Source: BOG-994 sp049514215 (lineage in GTDB: Bacteria; Pseudomonadota; Gammaproteobacteria; Burkholderiales; Burkholderiaceae_D). From it: a stretch of 64,000 bases of DNA. The stretch lies in NCBI GenBank assembly GCA_049514215.1, contig JBEKVI010000017.1, positions 1 to 64,000 on the forward strand, in the 5' to 3' direction. Shown here in pieces: positions 52,179-60,906 of the stretch. Under the pieces are notes generated by a model that was not told where the DNA came from, made no database searches, and saw only the letters and a program-made list of their open reading frames with translations. The position numbers and the translations under genes were made by a program. Positions within the stretch are counted from its first letter, which is position 1, and every line of letters begins with the position of its first letter.

Positions 52179-52454
52179 CTGGCCCAAGCCACTGCACGGG
52201 GAAAGCCGTGCTGCGGATCGTGCGAGCCCGACTCGGGAGGACTGGGGCAGGTCGGTGCGCTCGTTGAGAATGACGTCCGCACTGAAGGCTCAATCCTCCG
52301 CGACGGCCGAGTTCTTTCTCGCCCAAATCGCTCGGGGTGCCGCTGCAAATCAGCCCTTGGCGGGCTTTTCGCGACGAGATCAAAAGAAAGAATTGACATT
52401 AATTAAGGACTGTAAGATCCTGTTTTAATTATATTAATTACTTGGTCTCCTCTT
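52179..52454. other. AT-rich gap between convergent genes
   Basis: The right end (about 52390-52440) is markedly AT-rich in a GC-rich setting and includes TTGACA at 52393-52398, without a well-spaced -10. No gene or clear terminator was recognised. Confidence 0.35.
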
Positions 52455-52961
52455 TTATGAAGCTAGAGGCCTTGGGCTGATGCCTTGTCGCGGCCCTGCA
52501 AGATCCTCATCGGTGATTGGAGCCAAGCCAGCCTCGCGTACCCCTTGTCGCTCTAGGCAACTTAGAACGCCGGCCAGCTTTTGTGTATCGCAATGAATCT
52601 GCAGCGAACGCACCCGGCCCCAGCGCAGCTGGATCACATGCACGCCTTGGTTGCCAGCACAGGCTCCGTCGCGCAGCGTAAAGTGATCCCGCCACGTGAC
52701 CACGGCCGTTGTATTCCAGGGCATCCCTTCCACGAGGATGGATTCCAGATCAAAGCATAGATCCGGAAAAAGGACCGCAAGGCGCGAATACCAGGCGCAA
52801 ATCGAGCCGGGCGATTGGCGCGCGCCGCCCAGGGCGTGCTCCCCGAAAAACGTGTGCTTCGCATCGGGCGCGAAGGCCGCGAGGATCAACGTATTATTGC
52901 CTTCGTTTAGTGCCCTAAAGGCGCGCCTCAAGCGCGCTCTGACGACGCTGCGATAGATCAC
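52455..52961 (-). CDS. SnoaL-like (NTF2-fold) protein
   Basis: A 168-residue protein. The N-terminal helices (LRRAFRALNEGNNTLILAAF) and the beta-sheet (HTFFGEHALGG, GMPWNTTAVVTWRDHFTLRD, VHVIQLRWGRVRSLQIHCDT) give the SnoaL/ketosteroid-isomerase cone. Such proteins act as isomerases, cyclases or simple binders. It overlaps the end of the TetR gene by four bases, so it lies in one operon with that regulator and is probably co-regulated from the promoter at 53621-53649. Confidence 0.8.
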   Translation of the reverse strand: MIYRSVVRARLRRAFRALNEGNNTLILAAFAPDAKHTFFGEHALGGARQSPGSICAWYSRLAVLFPDLCFDLESILVEGMPWNTTAVVTWRDHFTLRDGACAGNQGVHVIQLRWGRVRSLQIHCDTQKLAGVLSCLERQGVREAGLAPITDEDLAGPRQGISPRPLAS

Positions 52962-53587
52962 GGCAGTCTCCTCTCGTTCGATTTCTCTGTGGCGGGACAG
53001 ACGTCGTCTAGGATGAAGCGTTCGAGATGGCCGACGGCTGCGCTCAAGTGGCTGGGCGAGCGGTAGAGCTGGGTGAGCATCACCGCGCCCTCAAGACATC
53101 CGATGATGACGCTCGTCGTGTCGTTCACATCGATCTCTGGCGCGACTTCGCCCTCGGTCTGCCCCTTTCGGAGGATGCTCGCTACGAGCGATCGCCAACC
53201 ATCCATGGCGTCACGAGCCCGGGCGCACAGGACGGCGCTCGCATGGTCGGATTCAATGGCGGCATTCATGATGGGGCAGCCGCCCACAAGCGGCGTGTCG
53301 ACCTTGAAGGGCCGATAGGCAGAAAGCAGGGCGAGCAATTGCGCTCGAGCGCCGCGTTGTGTCTTGACGGCCTCCAGGAAGCGGGCGCGTATCTGTCCGA
53401 CAGCGTGATCGAAGGCGGCCAGTGTCAGGGCTTCGCGGCTGGCAAAGTGACGATAAAGGCCTCCCTTTTGAAGCCCCGAAGCGTCCAGGACGTCGGCGAT
53501 GGGCACTCCCAAAAATCCCCCGCGATTCATGAGGTCAGCCGTGCTCGCGAGAATCGCGGCTCGGGTCCGCTCGCCTTTGCCACCCAT
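52958..53587 (-). CDS. TetR-family regulator
   Basis: A 209-residue regulator. The N-terminal helix-turn-helix has GERTRAAILASTADLMNRGG and GLQKGGLYRHFASREALT, the TetR recognition helix region. The C-terminal ligand domain shows CPIMNAAIESDHA, common in the AcuR/NemR-type branch. The ATG at 53587 is set downstream of the operator; the longer frame would start inside it. It is first in an operon with the SnoaL-like gene and divergent from maiA. NemR-type members sense electrophiles through a cysteine; the Cys in GGCPIMN is a candidate. Confidence 0.9.
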   Translation of the reverse strand: MGGKGERTRAAILASTADLMNRGGFLGVPIADVLDASGLQKGGLYRHFASREALTLAAFDHAVGQIRARFLEAVKTQRGARAQLLALLSAYRPFKVDTPLVGGCPIMNAAIESDHASAVLCARARDAMDGWRSLVASILRKGQTEGEVAPEIDVNDTTSVIIGCLEGAVMLTQLYRSPSHLSAAVGHLERFILDDVCPATEKSNERRLP

Positions 53588-53599
53588 TGAATCCGTCCA

Positions 53600-53649
53600 A
53601 AAAGAGACCATTCGGTCTCTTTTATACACTCGTCCCCGTTCAGGGTCAA
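53600..53649 (-). promoter_or_regulatory. Promoter and palindromic operator of the TetR operon
   Basis: On the minus strand TTGACC (53644-53649) and TATAAA (53621-53626) are exactly 17 bases apart. AAAAGAGACC (53600-53609) and GGTCTCTTTT (53614-53623) form a perfect ten-base dyad around ATTC, overlapping the -10 and start site. The AGACC-N4-GGTCT core is the pattern bound by NemR-like TetR proteins, so autorepression is likely. Confidence 0.72.
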
Positions 53650-53836
53650 GCCGAGTGAGTGCGGGGGGCACTGGCTGGTCCGCTCGCGCCTGCGGCTGGC
53701 GCGCGTTTTTTTTCGGGGCGGCCAGGATCCCTTGGCAATGCGGGGTCGACATTGACGTCGTTGAGTTCTATTCTCCCTACGGGAGAGCGACAGGGAGCGA
53801 GGCACTCATCCACGCTCAGATCTTGGAGGATAACGA

Positions 53837-54514
53837 ATGACCGACACACCGCGATTTGAGCTTTATTCCTTCTGGCGCACGTCTGCGACCTACCGTGTCC
53901 GCGTCGCCCTCAACTTGAAGGGGCTCTCGGCGCAGGAGCGCTTCATCGATATCGATGCGGGTGCACAGCGCAGCGAGGCCTTTTTAAAGTTGAATCCGCT
54001 GGGCGCCTTGCCCGCATTCGTCGATCACGCGGGTCCCAAGGGTCAGGAGCCGCTCACACAGTCGCTGGCCATCCTCGAGTATCTCGAGGAGATTCAACCG
54101 TCCCCTCCCCTCCTGCCCGCCACTGCGGCCGAACGCGCGCGCGTGAGATCCCTGTGCGGCATGGTCGTCGCCGACACCCATCCGCTCATCACACCGCGCA
54201 TCAGGAAGTACCTCACGACGCAGGCCCAGTTCGACGATGCCGCGTGGCGCCGTTGGCAGACCCAATGGTTCACCACCGGATTGCAGGCCCTGGAGACTCG
54301 GCTAGCCTCATCCGCTGCGACCGGGCGCTACTGCCATGGCGAGAGCCTCACGCTCGCGGACATCTGCCTGGCGAGCATTCTCGTGGTCATGCGGGTGTTT
54401 CGAATCGACGTGGCCGGTATCCCCACGGTCGAGCGCATCATGCACCTGTGCGAGGAAAATGAGGCATTTGCGCGCGCCGATCCCCTGCGCCAGGAGGGTG
54501 CCCCCAAGTCCTAG
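53837..54514 (+). CDS. maiA: Maleylacetoacetate isomerase (zeta-class GST)
   Basis: A 225-residue zeta-class glutathione transferase. The N-terminal thioredoxin-like domain has LYSFWRTSATYRVRVALNLKG, the SSCS/T-type active-site region, and NPLGALPAFVD, with the glutathione-binding LTQSLAILEYLEE. The C-terminal helical domain includes GESLTLADICLAS. It isomerises maleylacetoacetate to fumarylacetoacetate in tyrosine/homogentisate or gentisate breakdown. GGAGG lies before the ATG. No fumarylacetoacetase or dioxygenase is next to it, so its pathway partners are elsewhere. Confidence 0.9.
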   Translation: MTDTPRFELYSFWRTSATYRVRVALNLKGLSAQERFIDIDAGAQRSEAFLKLNPLGALPAFVDHAGPKGQEPLTQSLAILEYLEEIQPSPPLLPATAAERARVRSLCGMVVADTHPLITPRIRKYLTTQAQFDDAAWRRWQTQWFTTGLQALETRLASSAATGRYCHGESLTLADICLASILVVMRVFRIDVAGIPTVERIMHLCEENEAFARADPLRQEGAPKS

Positions 54515-54547
54515 GGCTCTTGCGCCCCTGACCTGAACGCCGCGCCG

Positions 54548-55528
54548 CTAGAAACGGTATCCCAGTCCCACAAGCAGGATGTCGGCGTCATGATTGTCGT
54601 CCGTGCCTACGCGGTCCCAAACCACCCGGACGACATAGCGCTTCGATAGGGCATAGGACGCCCCGATGCCGATGATCGCCGACGGATCCGAGGGCGCATC
54701 GCGACCGCTGCGTACCGATTCGTCAGTGCGAAACAGGGCGCCCAATCCCACTGCGACGGCGACCTGCGGCGTTAGATTCTTCTCGAACCACAGTTGAGGT
54801 GCGGTTCCGCTATGCCACTCCAGCGGTGAATGGCCGATATTCAGATAGGTCACGGATGCCGAGAGGTACTCGTTCACTTGAGCTCGCCCTCCGAGCCCCA
54901 AGGTGCTTGACGTCTGCGACCGAAAGCTGTTGGCCACGGTGGAACCGCCATAGACGTCGGCTTCCCAGATCGGGGGCGGCTCGATCGTCCCCATACCAGC
55001 ATCGCCCGCATTGGCTGGGTGCTCATCAAACTGATAGCCCAGTCCAAAGACCACGGAAGTCGTGTTATAGCTGCGGTGGCCCTCGATCTGGTTCAGGCGA
55101 ATGGAGGGATACCATGGGCTCGCGAAATACCAATCCGCTTCCGCGCTTAGGATCGTTCCCCAACCGTGGGCGTCCTGGAAATGGATATCTGGCGCCGGCC
55201 GCGTGGTGTCGTAATAGCGGTAAGGACCGAGCCCGAGATTAAACACCAGTCCGCTCTTTTCCTCCTTGCTGCGCCACCAGAGCTGCGCCGCTTGTCCGTC
55301 TCGATGATGATCGGTGACATGGCCCTCGTTAAGCCAGGTGAAGCTCGCCGAGATAGAGTCGAACAGGGGCTGTCGGTATTCAAGGGCCCAGGAATAGGTC
55401 GACTCGGCATTCGAGTCCTCCGAGTGCAGGCCTCCCGCAAACGCCTCGAGTTCGCCCCCACGGGCGGTCGAACCAAGCAAGCCAGCGAAAACGGGCAACG
55501 CACAAACCAGCAGCCGGGATGTCCGCAA
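54548..55528 (-). CDS. Outer-membrane beta-barrel protein
   Basis: A 326-residue exported protein. A signal peptide (RTSRLLVCALPVFAGLLG, cleavage near STARG) is followed by repeated amphipathic beta-strands, with Gly/aromatic alternation such as SGLVFNLGLGPYRYYDTT and TTSVVFGLGYQF. The chain ends in YRF, the C-terminal aromatic signature of barrels. Two internally similar halves (about 25-180 and 190-326) suggest a duplicated strand set. The start is TTG 55528, since GGAGG is seven bases away; the longer ATG frame (55594) only adds non-signal sequence. Function unknown; porin- or acyloxyacyl-like roles are both possible. Confidence 0.72.
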   Translation of the reverse strand: MRTSRLLVCALPVFAGLLGSTARGGELEAFAGGLHSEDSNAESTYSWALEYRQPLFDSISASFTWLNEGHVTDHHRDGQAAQLWWRSKEEKSGLVFNLGLGPYRYYDTTRPAPDIHFQDAHGWGTILSAEADWYFASPWYPSIRLNQIEGHRSYNTTSVVFGLGYQFDEHPANAGDAGMGTIEPPPIWEADVYGGSTVANSFRSQTSSTLGLGGRAQVNEYLSASVTYLNIGHSPLEWHSGTAPQLWFEKNLTPQVAVAVGLGALFRTDESVRSGRDAPSDPSAIIGIGASYALSKRYVVRVVWDRVGTDDNHDADILLVGLGYRF

Positions 55529-56092
55529 AGAAAATCCTCCAGAAAGGTTGGAGCCGCACTGGCGGAAAAACTCCGGCGCGGCGTGTTCGCCCATGGGGGC
55601 AAGGCGGGCTAGTCAGGCTCATGGGTCATCACAGATTTCTAGGTCTCTATCTCAAGTCGGCGCACGCCACATCGACGCTTCAAGTAGTTGTCTCAAAAGA
55701 GCACAAGGCAGGCCGCTCGACGCGGAAAACGGCTCCCAAGCTCGTTTCGCAGCACGCTTGGCGAGCCGCTACCGCATTGTTCCCTGCGCTTACGCGCCCT
55801 GGGCTGCACCGATGCCGCAGAAATCGCGGTCGCCAGAAACGATACCTGAACTTGGCCGTTTGCGTCTCGCGAAGTCGCGCGCAGGGCCCCTCCGGCCTAC
55901 CCGGTTGGCTACTTGAATCCGAACCGAAGAGCCCGCAACTGCGTTCTCTAAGCGGACAGGCAGTCGGGATTGCCGCAGGCCATGAGCGACCGTCTAAATC
56001 CAGGACCTGCCGGGCGCCGCGCCGGCCTTGCCCTCCGGTATGAGACGGTGCTGCGGCTGGGCCGTGACATGCGAGAAAGAGAGGGATGAACC
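55529..56092. other. Intergenic, nothing recognised
   Basis: This 564-base divergent gap has long open frames on both strands, none with family resemblance. No hairpin or repeat stands out. A promoter for each flanking gene must lie here but no consensus was recognised. Confidence 0.4.
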
Positions 56093-57100
56093 ATGGGAGA
56101 CCGTCCCGCATTTGCGGAGGAAACCAACGCCGCGACCGAGCCCGCGGCCGACGATCAGACACTTCTGGACGCCTACTCGGCCACCATCGTGTCGGCCTTG
56201 GAGAAAGTCGCAGCCGCCGTCGTGTCCATTCGGGTCGAGGCATCGGGTCGCCGCGGTGCCTCTCAGCACTCGGCCGGATCGGGATTTTTCTTTACCCCCG
56301 ATGGTTACCTTCTGACCAATAGCCACGTCGTTCACGGGGCGCATTCGATTTTGGTCGAGTATGCCGAAGGGCGAACCGCCCAAGCCAATCTGGTTGGAGA
56401 CGACCCTGATTCGGATCTGGCCGTGCTGCGCATCGGATCCTCACAACCGCTGGCCTTCGTGCGGTTCGCAGACTCCTCGCGCCTGAAGGTCGGACAGATC
56501 GCCATCGCCATTGGTAATCCTCTGGGCTACGCGCGCTCGGTGACCGCGGGTGTGGTTTCGGCGCTGGGGCGCTCGCTTCGGGCGACCTCGGGGCGCCTCA
56601 TGCCCGAAGTGATCCAGACCGACGCCGCCTTGAATCCCGGCAACTCGGGCGGACCCCTCGTGGACTCGAGCGGACAGGTGATCGGGGTGAACACCGCCAT
56701 GATCGCTGGCGCGCAATCGATCTGCTTTGCAACGGGCAGCAACACCGCTCAGTGGGTGATCGGTGAACTGCTCCGCCATGGCCGCGTACGCAGGGCCTAC
56801 ATCGGAGTCTCCGGGGCCAACGTTGCAGTCGCCACAAGGCTGACGCGCCATTTTGGACTGACGCACTCCGGCTCGGTCCAGATCCTGGAAGTCGTGGTCG
56901 ACAGTCCTGCCGCCCTCGCGGGACTCAAAGCCGGGGATCGCATCGTCGAACTCGACAAGCTTCCAGTCGATGGGATCGACGCATTGCAGCGGCTCCTCTC
57001 CAGTGAACGGATCGGGCGGCCGGTCGTGATCGACGTCTTGCGTCGTGGGGAGAAGCTGTCCTTCGAGGTGACGCCGGTTGAGCAGTCCCGCTCGCGCTAG
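56093..57100 (+). CDS. HtrA/DegP-like serine protease with one PDZ domain
   Basis: A 335-residue S1C peptidase. The triad is H78 (LLTNSHVVHG), D108 (DPDSDLAVLR) and S185 (NPGNSGGPLV). One PDZ domain (about 235-325) follows with VQILEVVVDSPAALAGLKAGD. There is no signal peptide or N-terminal anchor, unlike DegP/DegS, so it may act in the cytoplasm or the true start may lie elsewhere. The ATG at 56093 follows GAGGG. It is alone, convergent with the ECF42 gene. Confidence 0.9.
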   Translation: MGDRPAFAEETNAATEPAADDQTLLDAYSATIVSALEKVAAAVVSIRVEASGRRGASQHSAGSGFFFTPDGYLLTNSHVVHGAHSILVEYAEGRTAQANLVGDDPDSDLAVLRIGSSQPLAFVRFADSSRLKVGQIAIAIGNPLGYARSVTAGVVSALGRSLRATSGRLMPEVIQTDAALNPGNSGGPLVDSSGQVIGVNTAMIAGAQSICFATGSNTAQWVIGELLRHGRVRRAYIGVSGANVAVATRLTRHFGLTHSGSVQILEVVVDSPAALAGLKAGDRIVELDKLPVDGIDALQRLLSSERIGRPVVIDVLRRGEKLSFEVTPVEQSRSR

Positions 57101-57150
57101 CTCTTTTGCAGCGCGCCGCGGGTTGGGGATGTGCTCCCCGGCGGGCTTGT

Positions 57151-58419
57151 CTATCGGCCCAAGTGCGAGCTGCGCTGCAAGAGAAATCGCCTGACGGCCG
57201 GGTCCGTCTCCAGTCCGATGGCCTGTTGGAAGGCCTGCCGGGCCATTGTCGCTTCACCGAGTCGCGCGAGCAATTCGGCGCGCGCAGCCCAATAGGGCTG
57301 ATAGGCCGCAAGGCGCGGGTCACGAGCGACCTCGTCGAGCGCGGCAAGACCCGCCTTGGGACCACGGATTTGACCGATCGCGACAGCCCGGTTGATTGCG
57401 ATGACGGGGGAGCCCGTAAGCGAGAACAGAGCATCGTAGAGCAACCCGATCGCGCCCCAATCGGTGCGGCCCGATTGGCGCCTTGCGGCATGAGCGGACT
57501 GAACCGCAGCCTCGAGCTGGTAGCGACCTGGGGACTGCTTGCGGCTGGCCCGAACGAGAAGCGCCTCGGCCTCGCCGATCAGGCCCAGATCCCACAGGCG
57601 CGTATCCTGTTCGACGAGCGGCACATAGTCTCCCTGGGCACTCCGACGGGCAGCGCGTCGGGCCTCGGCGTGCAGCATGAGCGCAAGCAAACCCAAGACT
57701 TCGGGTTCTTCGGGCAGCAGCGATGCCAGCAGCCGGCCGAGCCAGATCCCCTCTTTTGAAAGATTGCGCCGATGCGTCTCGGCAAGGCTTGGGTCGGCCC
57801 AGCCTTCGGCGAAGGCGGCGTAGGTGGCCTCCAAGACGGCGTCCAGCCGCTCGACCCAGTCTGCAGGGTCGGGGACCCGAAACGCGATGGCGGCCTGGCG
57901 AATTTTGTTCTTGGCTCGCACCAGTCTCTGGCTCATGGTCGCAGGCGCGACGAGAAAGGCCGACGCGATGGTGGCGGCATCGAATCCCAGGGTGGTCTGC
58001 AGGATGAGGGGTGCGCGTGTGCTGCGCTCGATAGCCGGATGCGCGCAGACGAACATCAGCGACAAGCGTTCGTCAGGGATCGCGGGCGGCTCGTCTTCCT
58101 CCGATCCGAATTCGGCCAAGAGCGCCTGGTCGTCGAGATAGGCTTGATCCTGCCTTCGACGGCGCAATGAATCGATCATCTTGCGACGCGCTACGACCAG
58201 CAGCCAGGCCTCGGGATTTTCGGGGATTCCGTCGCGCCGCCAGAGCTCGAGCGCCTTCGCAAAGGCATCTGAAAGGGCATCTTCCGCCCCGGCCACGTCC
58301 CGCGTACGGGCGGACAGGAACGCGACGAGTTTGCCATAGCTGCGACGCGCGACCGCTTCTGCGGCCTGGCCCGCATCGGTCGGTTCCGAGGCCCGGCTCA
58401 GGGGGGCTTCCGGGAGCAC
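57151..58419 (-). CDS. ECF42-type RNA polymerase sigma factor
   Basis: A 422-residue sigma factor with a long C-terminal extension. Sigma-2 (about 25-95) shows SYGKLVAFLSARTRDVAGAED and DALSDAFAKALELW. Sigma-4 (about 125-190) contains LQTTLGFDAATIASAFLVA and TMSQRLVRAKNKIRQ. The remaining 230 residues form the DUF6596/TPR-like domain that marks group ECF42. These factors lack a classical anti-sigma and are encoded next to a DGPF (YCII-type) protein, exactly as here. Target genes are not evident. Confidence 0.92.
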   Translation of the reverse strand: MLPEAPLSRASEPTDAGQAAEAVARRSYGKLVAFLSARTRDVAGAEDALSDAFAKALELWRRDGIPENPEAWLLVVARRKMIDSLRRRRQDQAYLDDQALLAEFGSEEDEPPAIPDERLSLMFVCAHPAIERSTRAPLILQTTLGFDAATIASAFLVAPATMSQRLVRAKNKIRQAAIAFRVPDPADWVERLDAVLEATYAAFAEGWADPSLAETHRRNLSKEGIWLGRLLASLLPEEPEVLGLLALMLHAEARRAARRSAQGDYVPLVEQDTRLWDLGLIGEAEALLVRASRKQSPGRYQLEAAVQSAHAARRQSGRTDWGAIGLLYDALFSLTGSPVIAINRAVAIGQIRGPKAGLAALDEVARDPRLAAYQPYWAARAELLARLGEATMARQAFQQAIGLETDPAVRRFLLQRSSHLGR

Positions 58420-58457
58420 CTTGATAAACCGACCGATGCGTGCGCCAGTCGTGCCAG

Positions 58458-58805
58458 CTACATCGGCCAGACTGGCCTGACCTCGACCGTGCCATGGCTT
58501 GCGCCCGGACAGCGCGCTGCCCAGGATAGGGCCGCATCCAGATCGGGGACCTCGATCATGTAGAAGCCTCCCAGTTGCTCGCGCGTCTCGGCGTAGGGGC
58601 CATTGAGCACTTCGTTCTTCGATCCCCGCACCCGCACGGTCGTGGCCATGGTCGTGGGCTTGAGTCGCTCACCGCCTTGCAGTACGCCTGCTTTTTGCAT
58701 GGATTCCGTGTATGCGCCATAGGCCGCGTGCCATTTTTCGGATTCGGCAGCGGGCATTTTCTCCCAGCCCGCCTCGTCGCTATAGATCAGCAGTAGATAT
58801 TGCAT
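58458..58805 (-). CDS. DGPF/YCII-domain protein, partner of ECF42
   Basis: A 115-residue protein with YLLLIYSDEAGWEKMPAAES at the start and VLNGPYAETREQLGGFYMIE, where the family's DGPF motif appears as NGPY. DGPF proteins accompany ECF42 sigma factors and are thought to be their targets or co-factors in stress response. The ATG at 58805 begins the fold. It lies upstream of the sigma gene with 38 bases between, so they share a transcript. Confidence 0.9.
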   Translation of the reverse strand: MQYLLLIYSDEAGWEKMPAAESEKWHAAYGAYTESMQKAGVLQGGERLKPTTMATTVRVRGSKNEVLNGPYAETREQLGGFYMIEVPDLDAALSWAARCPGASHGTVEVRPVWPM

Positions 58806-58982
58806 CGCAATCTCCGTTTCGGGGTTGTCACAGGGCGAGCGCCCTGCCATGACAATGACGCCCAAAGGGTGCGCGCTTCGACATCGGGGGACAATTTTTT
58901 TTGTGGCATGCGCAACCCCACGGTCGCCAAAGCTAGGTCAGCCCTTGCGGGTCGGCGGCGGGCAGAAAAGGGTCTCCTGAGG

Positions 58983-59011
58983 TTGATTTCAAAAGAATCT
59001 ATTCTTATAAT
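58983..59011 (+). promoter_or_regulatory. Sigma-70-like promoter facing a convergent gene
   Basis: TTGATT (58983-58988) and a consensus TATAAT (59006-59011) are exactly 17 bases apart on the plus strand. It points into the 3' end of the minus-strand solute-binding gene, with no plus-strand gene downstream. The patch is AT-rich, so the match may also reflect a minus-strand promoter for the DGPF-ECF42 operon. Confidence 0.4.
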
Positions 59012-59064
59012 TATGTACTTACATCACTAACCTAATGCGAATTCTTCGGAATCGTCAGCCTCGC

Positions 59065-59817
59065 CTAGTTCGTTCCGAACTGGTATTTGTGGTAGACGGC
59101 ATCGGCTGCTCCGCTGCGCTTGACCTCTGTGAACGCGGATTGCAGCCGCGCCAGATCCTCGGGATTGCTACCTTTGCTCACCGCCAAAAAATGACCCAGG
59201 CCTTCGGTCACCTGGGTCAAACGGACGACGCTATTGTCCGGACCCATGCCGCGTGCCCGATAAGCTGCGGACAGTTCGGTGTCGATGATGAGATCCACAC
59301 GCCGCTGCGTCAGTTTCCACCAGACCGTTTCATCGTCCCGAGAGACATCCAGATTGAGTCCCGGCGAGAAGCCCAGCTTCTTGGCGATCGGCTCATAACC
59401 ACCCTCGTGCGTGACCCCGAGCTGGTAGTGCATGGCGTCGGTTATGGAGTGAACCTCGACATCGGCGCGCCGCGCGAGCTTGAACAAGAAGGAGCTTCCT
59501 GGCGCGATCGGCCCGACCCAATCGAAGAGCGCCTCGCGCTCTGGTCGTTTTAGCACCGTAAAGAGCAGCGTGTTTGGACGCTTGGATGCGGTCAGAAAAG
59601 CCTCAGACCAAGGCACGATCGAAATCGGCGCCTGCATGCGGGCCCGCTTGAGAATTAGTGCGATGAGTTCGGTCGAGTAGCCCGTGGGAGTCTGGTCGGC
59701 GTCGGCGTAGTTATAAGGCGGCCAATCTTCAGTGAGTGCAAGCCAAGGCTCGGAGGCTAGCTTGGTCTCTTCCGAGTTTTTCACCCGGCGGACCAAGTCC
59801 TTGAAGGGATTCAACAT
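59065..59817 (-). CDS. Solute-binding (SBP_bac_3) domain protein
   Basis: A 250-residue protein of the amino-acid-binding type. It has WLALTEDWPPYNYADADQ, PTGYSTELIALILKRAR, FLTASKRPNTLLFTVLKRPE, and DLIIDTELSAAYRARGMG. These are the usual marks of family 3 periplasmic receptors. No Sec signal or lipobox is seen with start 59817; the longer frame to 59946 adds a Cys-containing but not signal-like leader. No ABC permease is near. It is divergent from the response-regulator operon, which raises the idea of a sensory rather than transport role. Confidence 0.8.
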   Translation of the reverse strand: MLNPFKDLVRRVKNSEETKLASEPWLALTEDWPPYNYADADQTPTGYSTELIALILKRARMQAPISIVPWSEAFLTASKRPNTLLFTVLKRPEREALFDWVGPIAPGSSFLFKLARRADVEVHSITDAMHYQLGVTHEGGYEPIAKKLGFSPGLNLDVSRDDETVWWKLTQRRVDLIIDTELSAAYRARGMGPDNSVVRLTQVTEGLGHFLAVSKGSNPEDLARLQSAFTEVKRSGAADAVYHKYQFGTN

Positions 59818-60051
59818 GGCGTATCCAGAGTCAACAACGGGCGGATTGTATCGCCCAACTGCGCAGTAGGACCCGAGCTGCATCAACTCTTCGGGATGAG
59901 GGGTGGGAGGCAAAGAACAGCGCAAGGAGCGCTCCTTGCAGCCCACTTCGCCCTCCTTTTTTTCGTATGGTGAAATAAAGCGGAAGGATGGAGAAAAAAG
60001 ATATTCTGAAAAAAGTGGGGACTATTTGCGACCGGAAGGCGAATAGCCTCT

Positions 60052-60870
60052 ATGAAAGCCTATTCGATGATTCCGACCCGGACCCATGACGACGCTCTTT
60101 TGGGAGTGCAAGGACTTTTCGGCGCCAGAGCGTGCGCGGTCACACCGGCATTCCTTAAGGCGCTCGTCGCCGATCCCGATCCAGAGGCGCGCGCGCCATT
60201 GTGCACCTACCTGACCGAGGCCGGGTTCGACGTCCACGAGGCCTCTACCGGACGCGAACTGTGTGCATTGCTCGATCAGGTCGTCCCGGATCTCGTTGTG
60301 CTCGATCTGAATCTACCCGATGAACATGGCTTGAAGACCTGTTGGCGAGTGCGGGGTTTAAGCGACGCGGCCATTGTCATGGTCACGAACCCGGACAATC
60401 GCCAGGCGGGGGTGTTGGGTCTGGAGACCGGTGCGGATGACTATCTGGTCAAGCCCTATACGGCCCGGGAGCTTCTGGCCAGGACGCGCGCCATCTTGCG
60501 ACGACGCAAGGTCTCAAAGGCGGCCTTGGGGCCGCCGGAACGCGCCGCCTGTTATCGTTTCGGCCCGTTCACCTTGTCGACCGCTCGCAGGGAGCTCGTC
60601 AGTCACGCTACACAGGAGCCCATCTCGATCACGGGCAGCGAATACCGGATTCTCAGCGTGCTTCTGGGCGCGCGCGGTAAGGTCATTTCAAAAGCCGAGT
60701 TGGCGCGCGTGCCGGGGCTCGACCGTGTCGTGATGTCGCACAATCTGGCCTCGACCGTCTATCACCTGCGCCAGAAGCTGAAGGAGTTGGGGCCAGCGGC
60801 CGGGATCATTGGGACCGTACGTTCGGTCGGCTATGTTATCAAGGGTCACGTCGAGGTCAGTCATGAATGA
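60052..60870 (+). CDS. OmpR-type response regulator
   Basis: A 272-residue regulator with an unusual 40-residue N-terminal extension before the receiver. The receiver has VADPDPEA, phospho-Asp in VVLDLNLPDEHG, and VKPYTARELLAR. The C-terminal winged helix shows TLSTARRELVSH, ISITGSEYRILSVLLGARG and IGTVRSVGYVIKG. It stops one base before a GTG of the ECF sigma gene. No histidine kinase is adjacent. ATG 60052 is taken as the start; 60067 is possible. Confidence 0.88.
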   Translation: MKAYSMIPTRTHDDALLGVQGLFGARACAVTPAFLKALVADPDPEARAPLCTYLTEAGFDVHEASTGRELCALLDQVVPDLVVLDLNLPDEHGLKTCWRVRGLSDAAIVMVTNPDNRQAGVLGLETGADDYLVKPYTARELLARTRAILRRRKVSKAALGPPERAACYRFGPFTLSTARRELVSHATQEPISITGSEYRILSVLLGARGKVISKAELARVPGLDRVVMSHNLASTVYHLRQKLKELGPAAGIIGTVRSVGYVIKGHVEVSHE

Positions 60871-60906
60871 GTGCCAACGCCTGGGGAAGCGGGGAGCCTG
60901 GAAGGA

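Noticed and set aside
53772..53786. TCTCCC/GGGAGA hairpin upstream of maiA as a second TetR site
   Set aside because: It lacks the AGACC/GGTCT core and has a three-base loop; more likely a chance small hairpin.
59035..59553. Plus-strand open frame opposite the solute-binding gene
   Set aside because: It is a shadow of the real minus-strand gene with no family resemblance.
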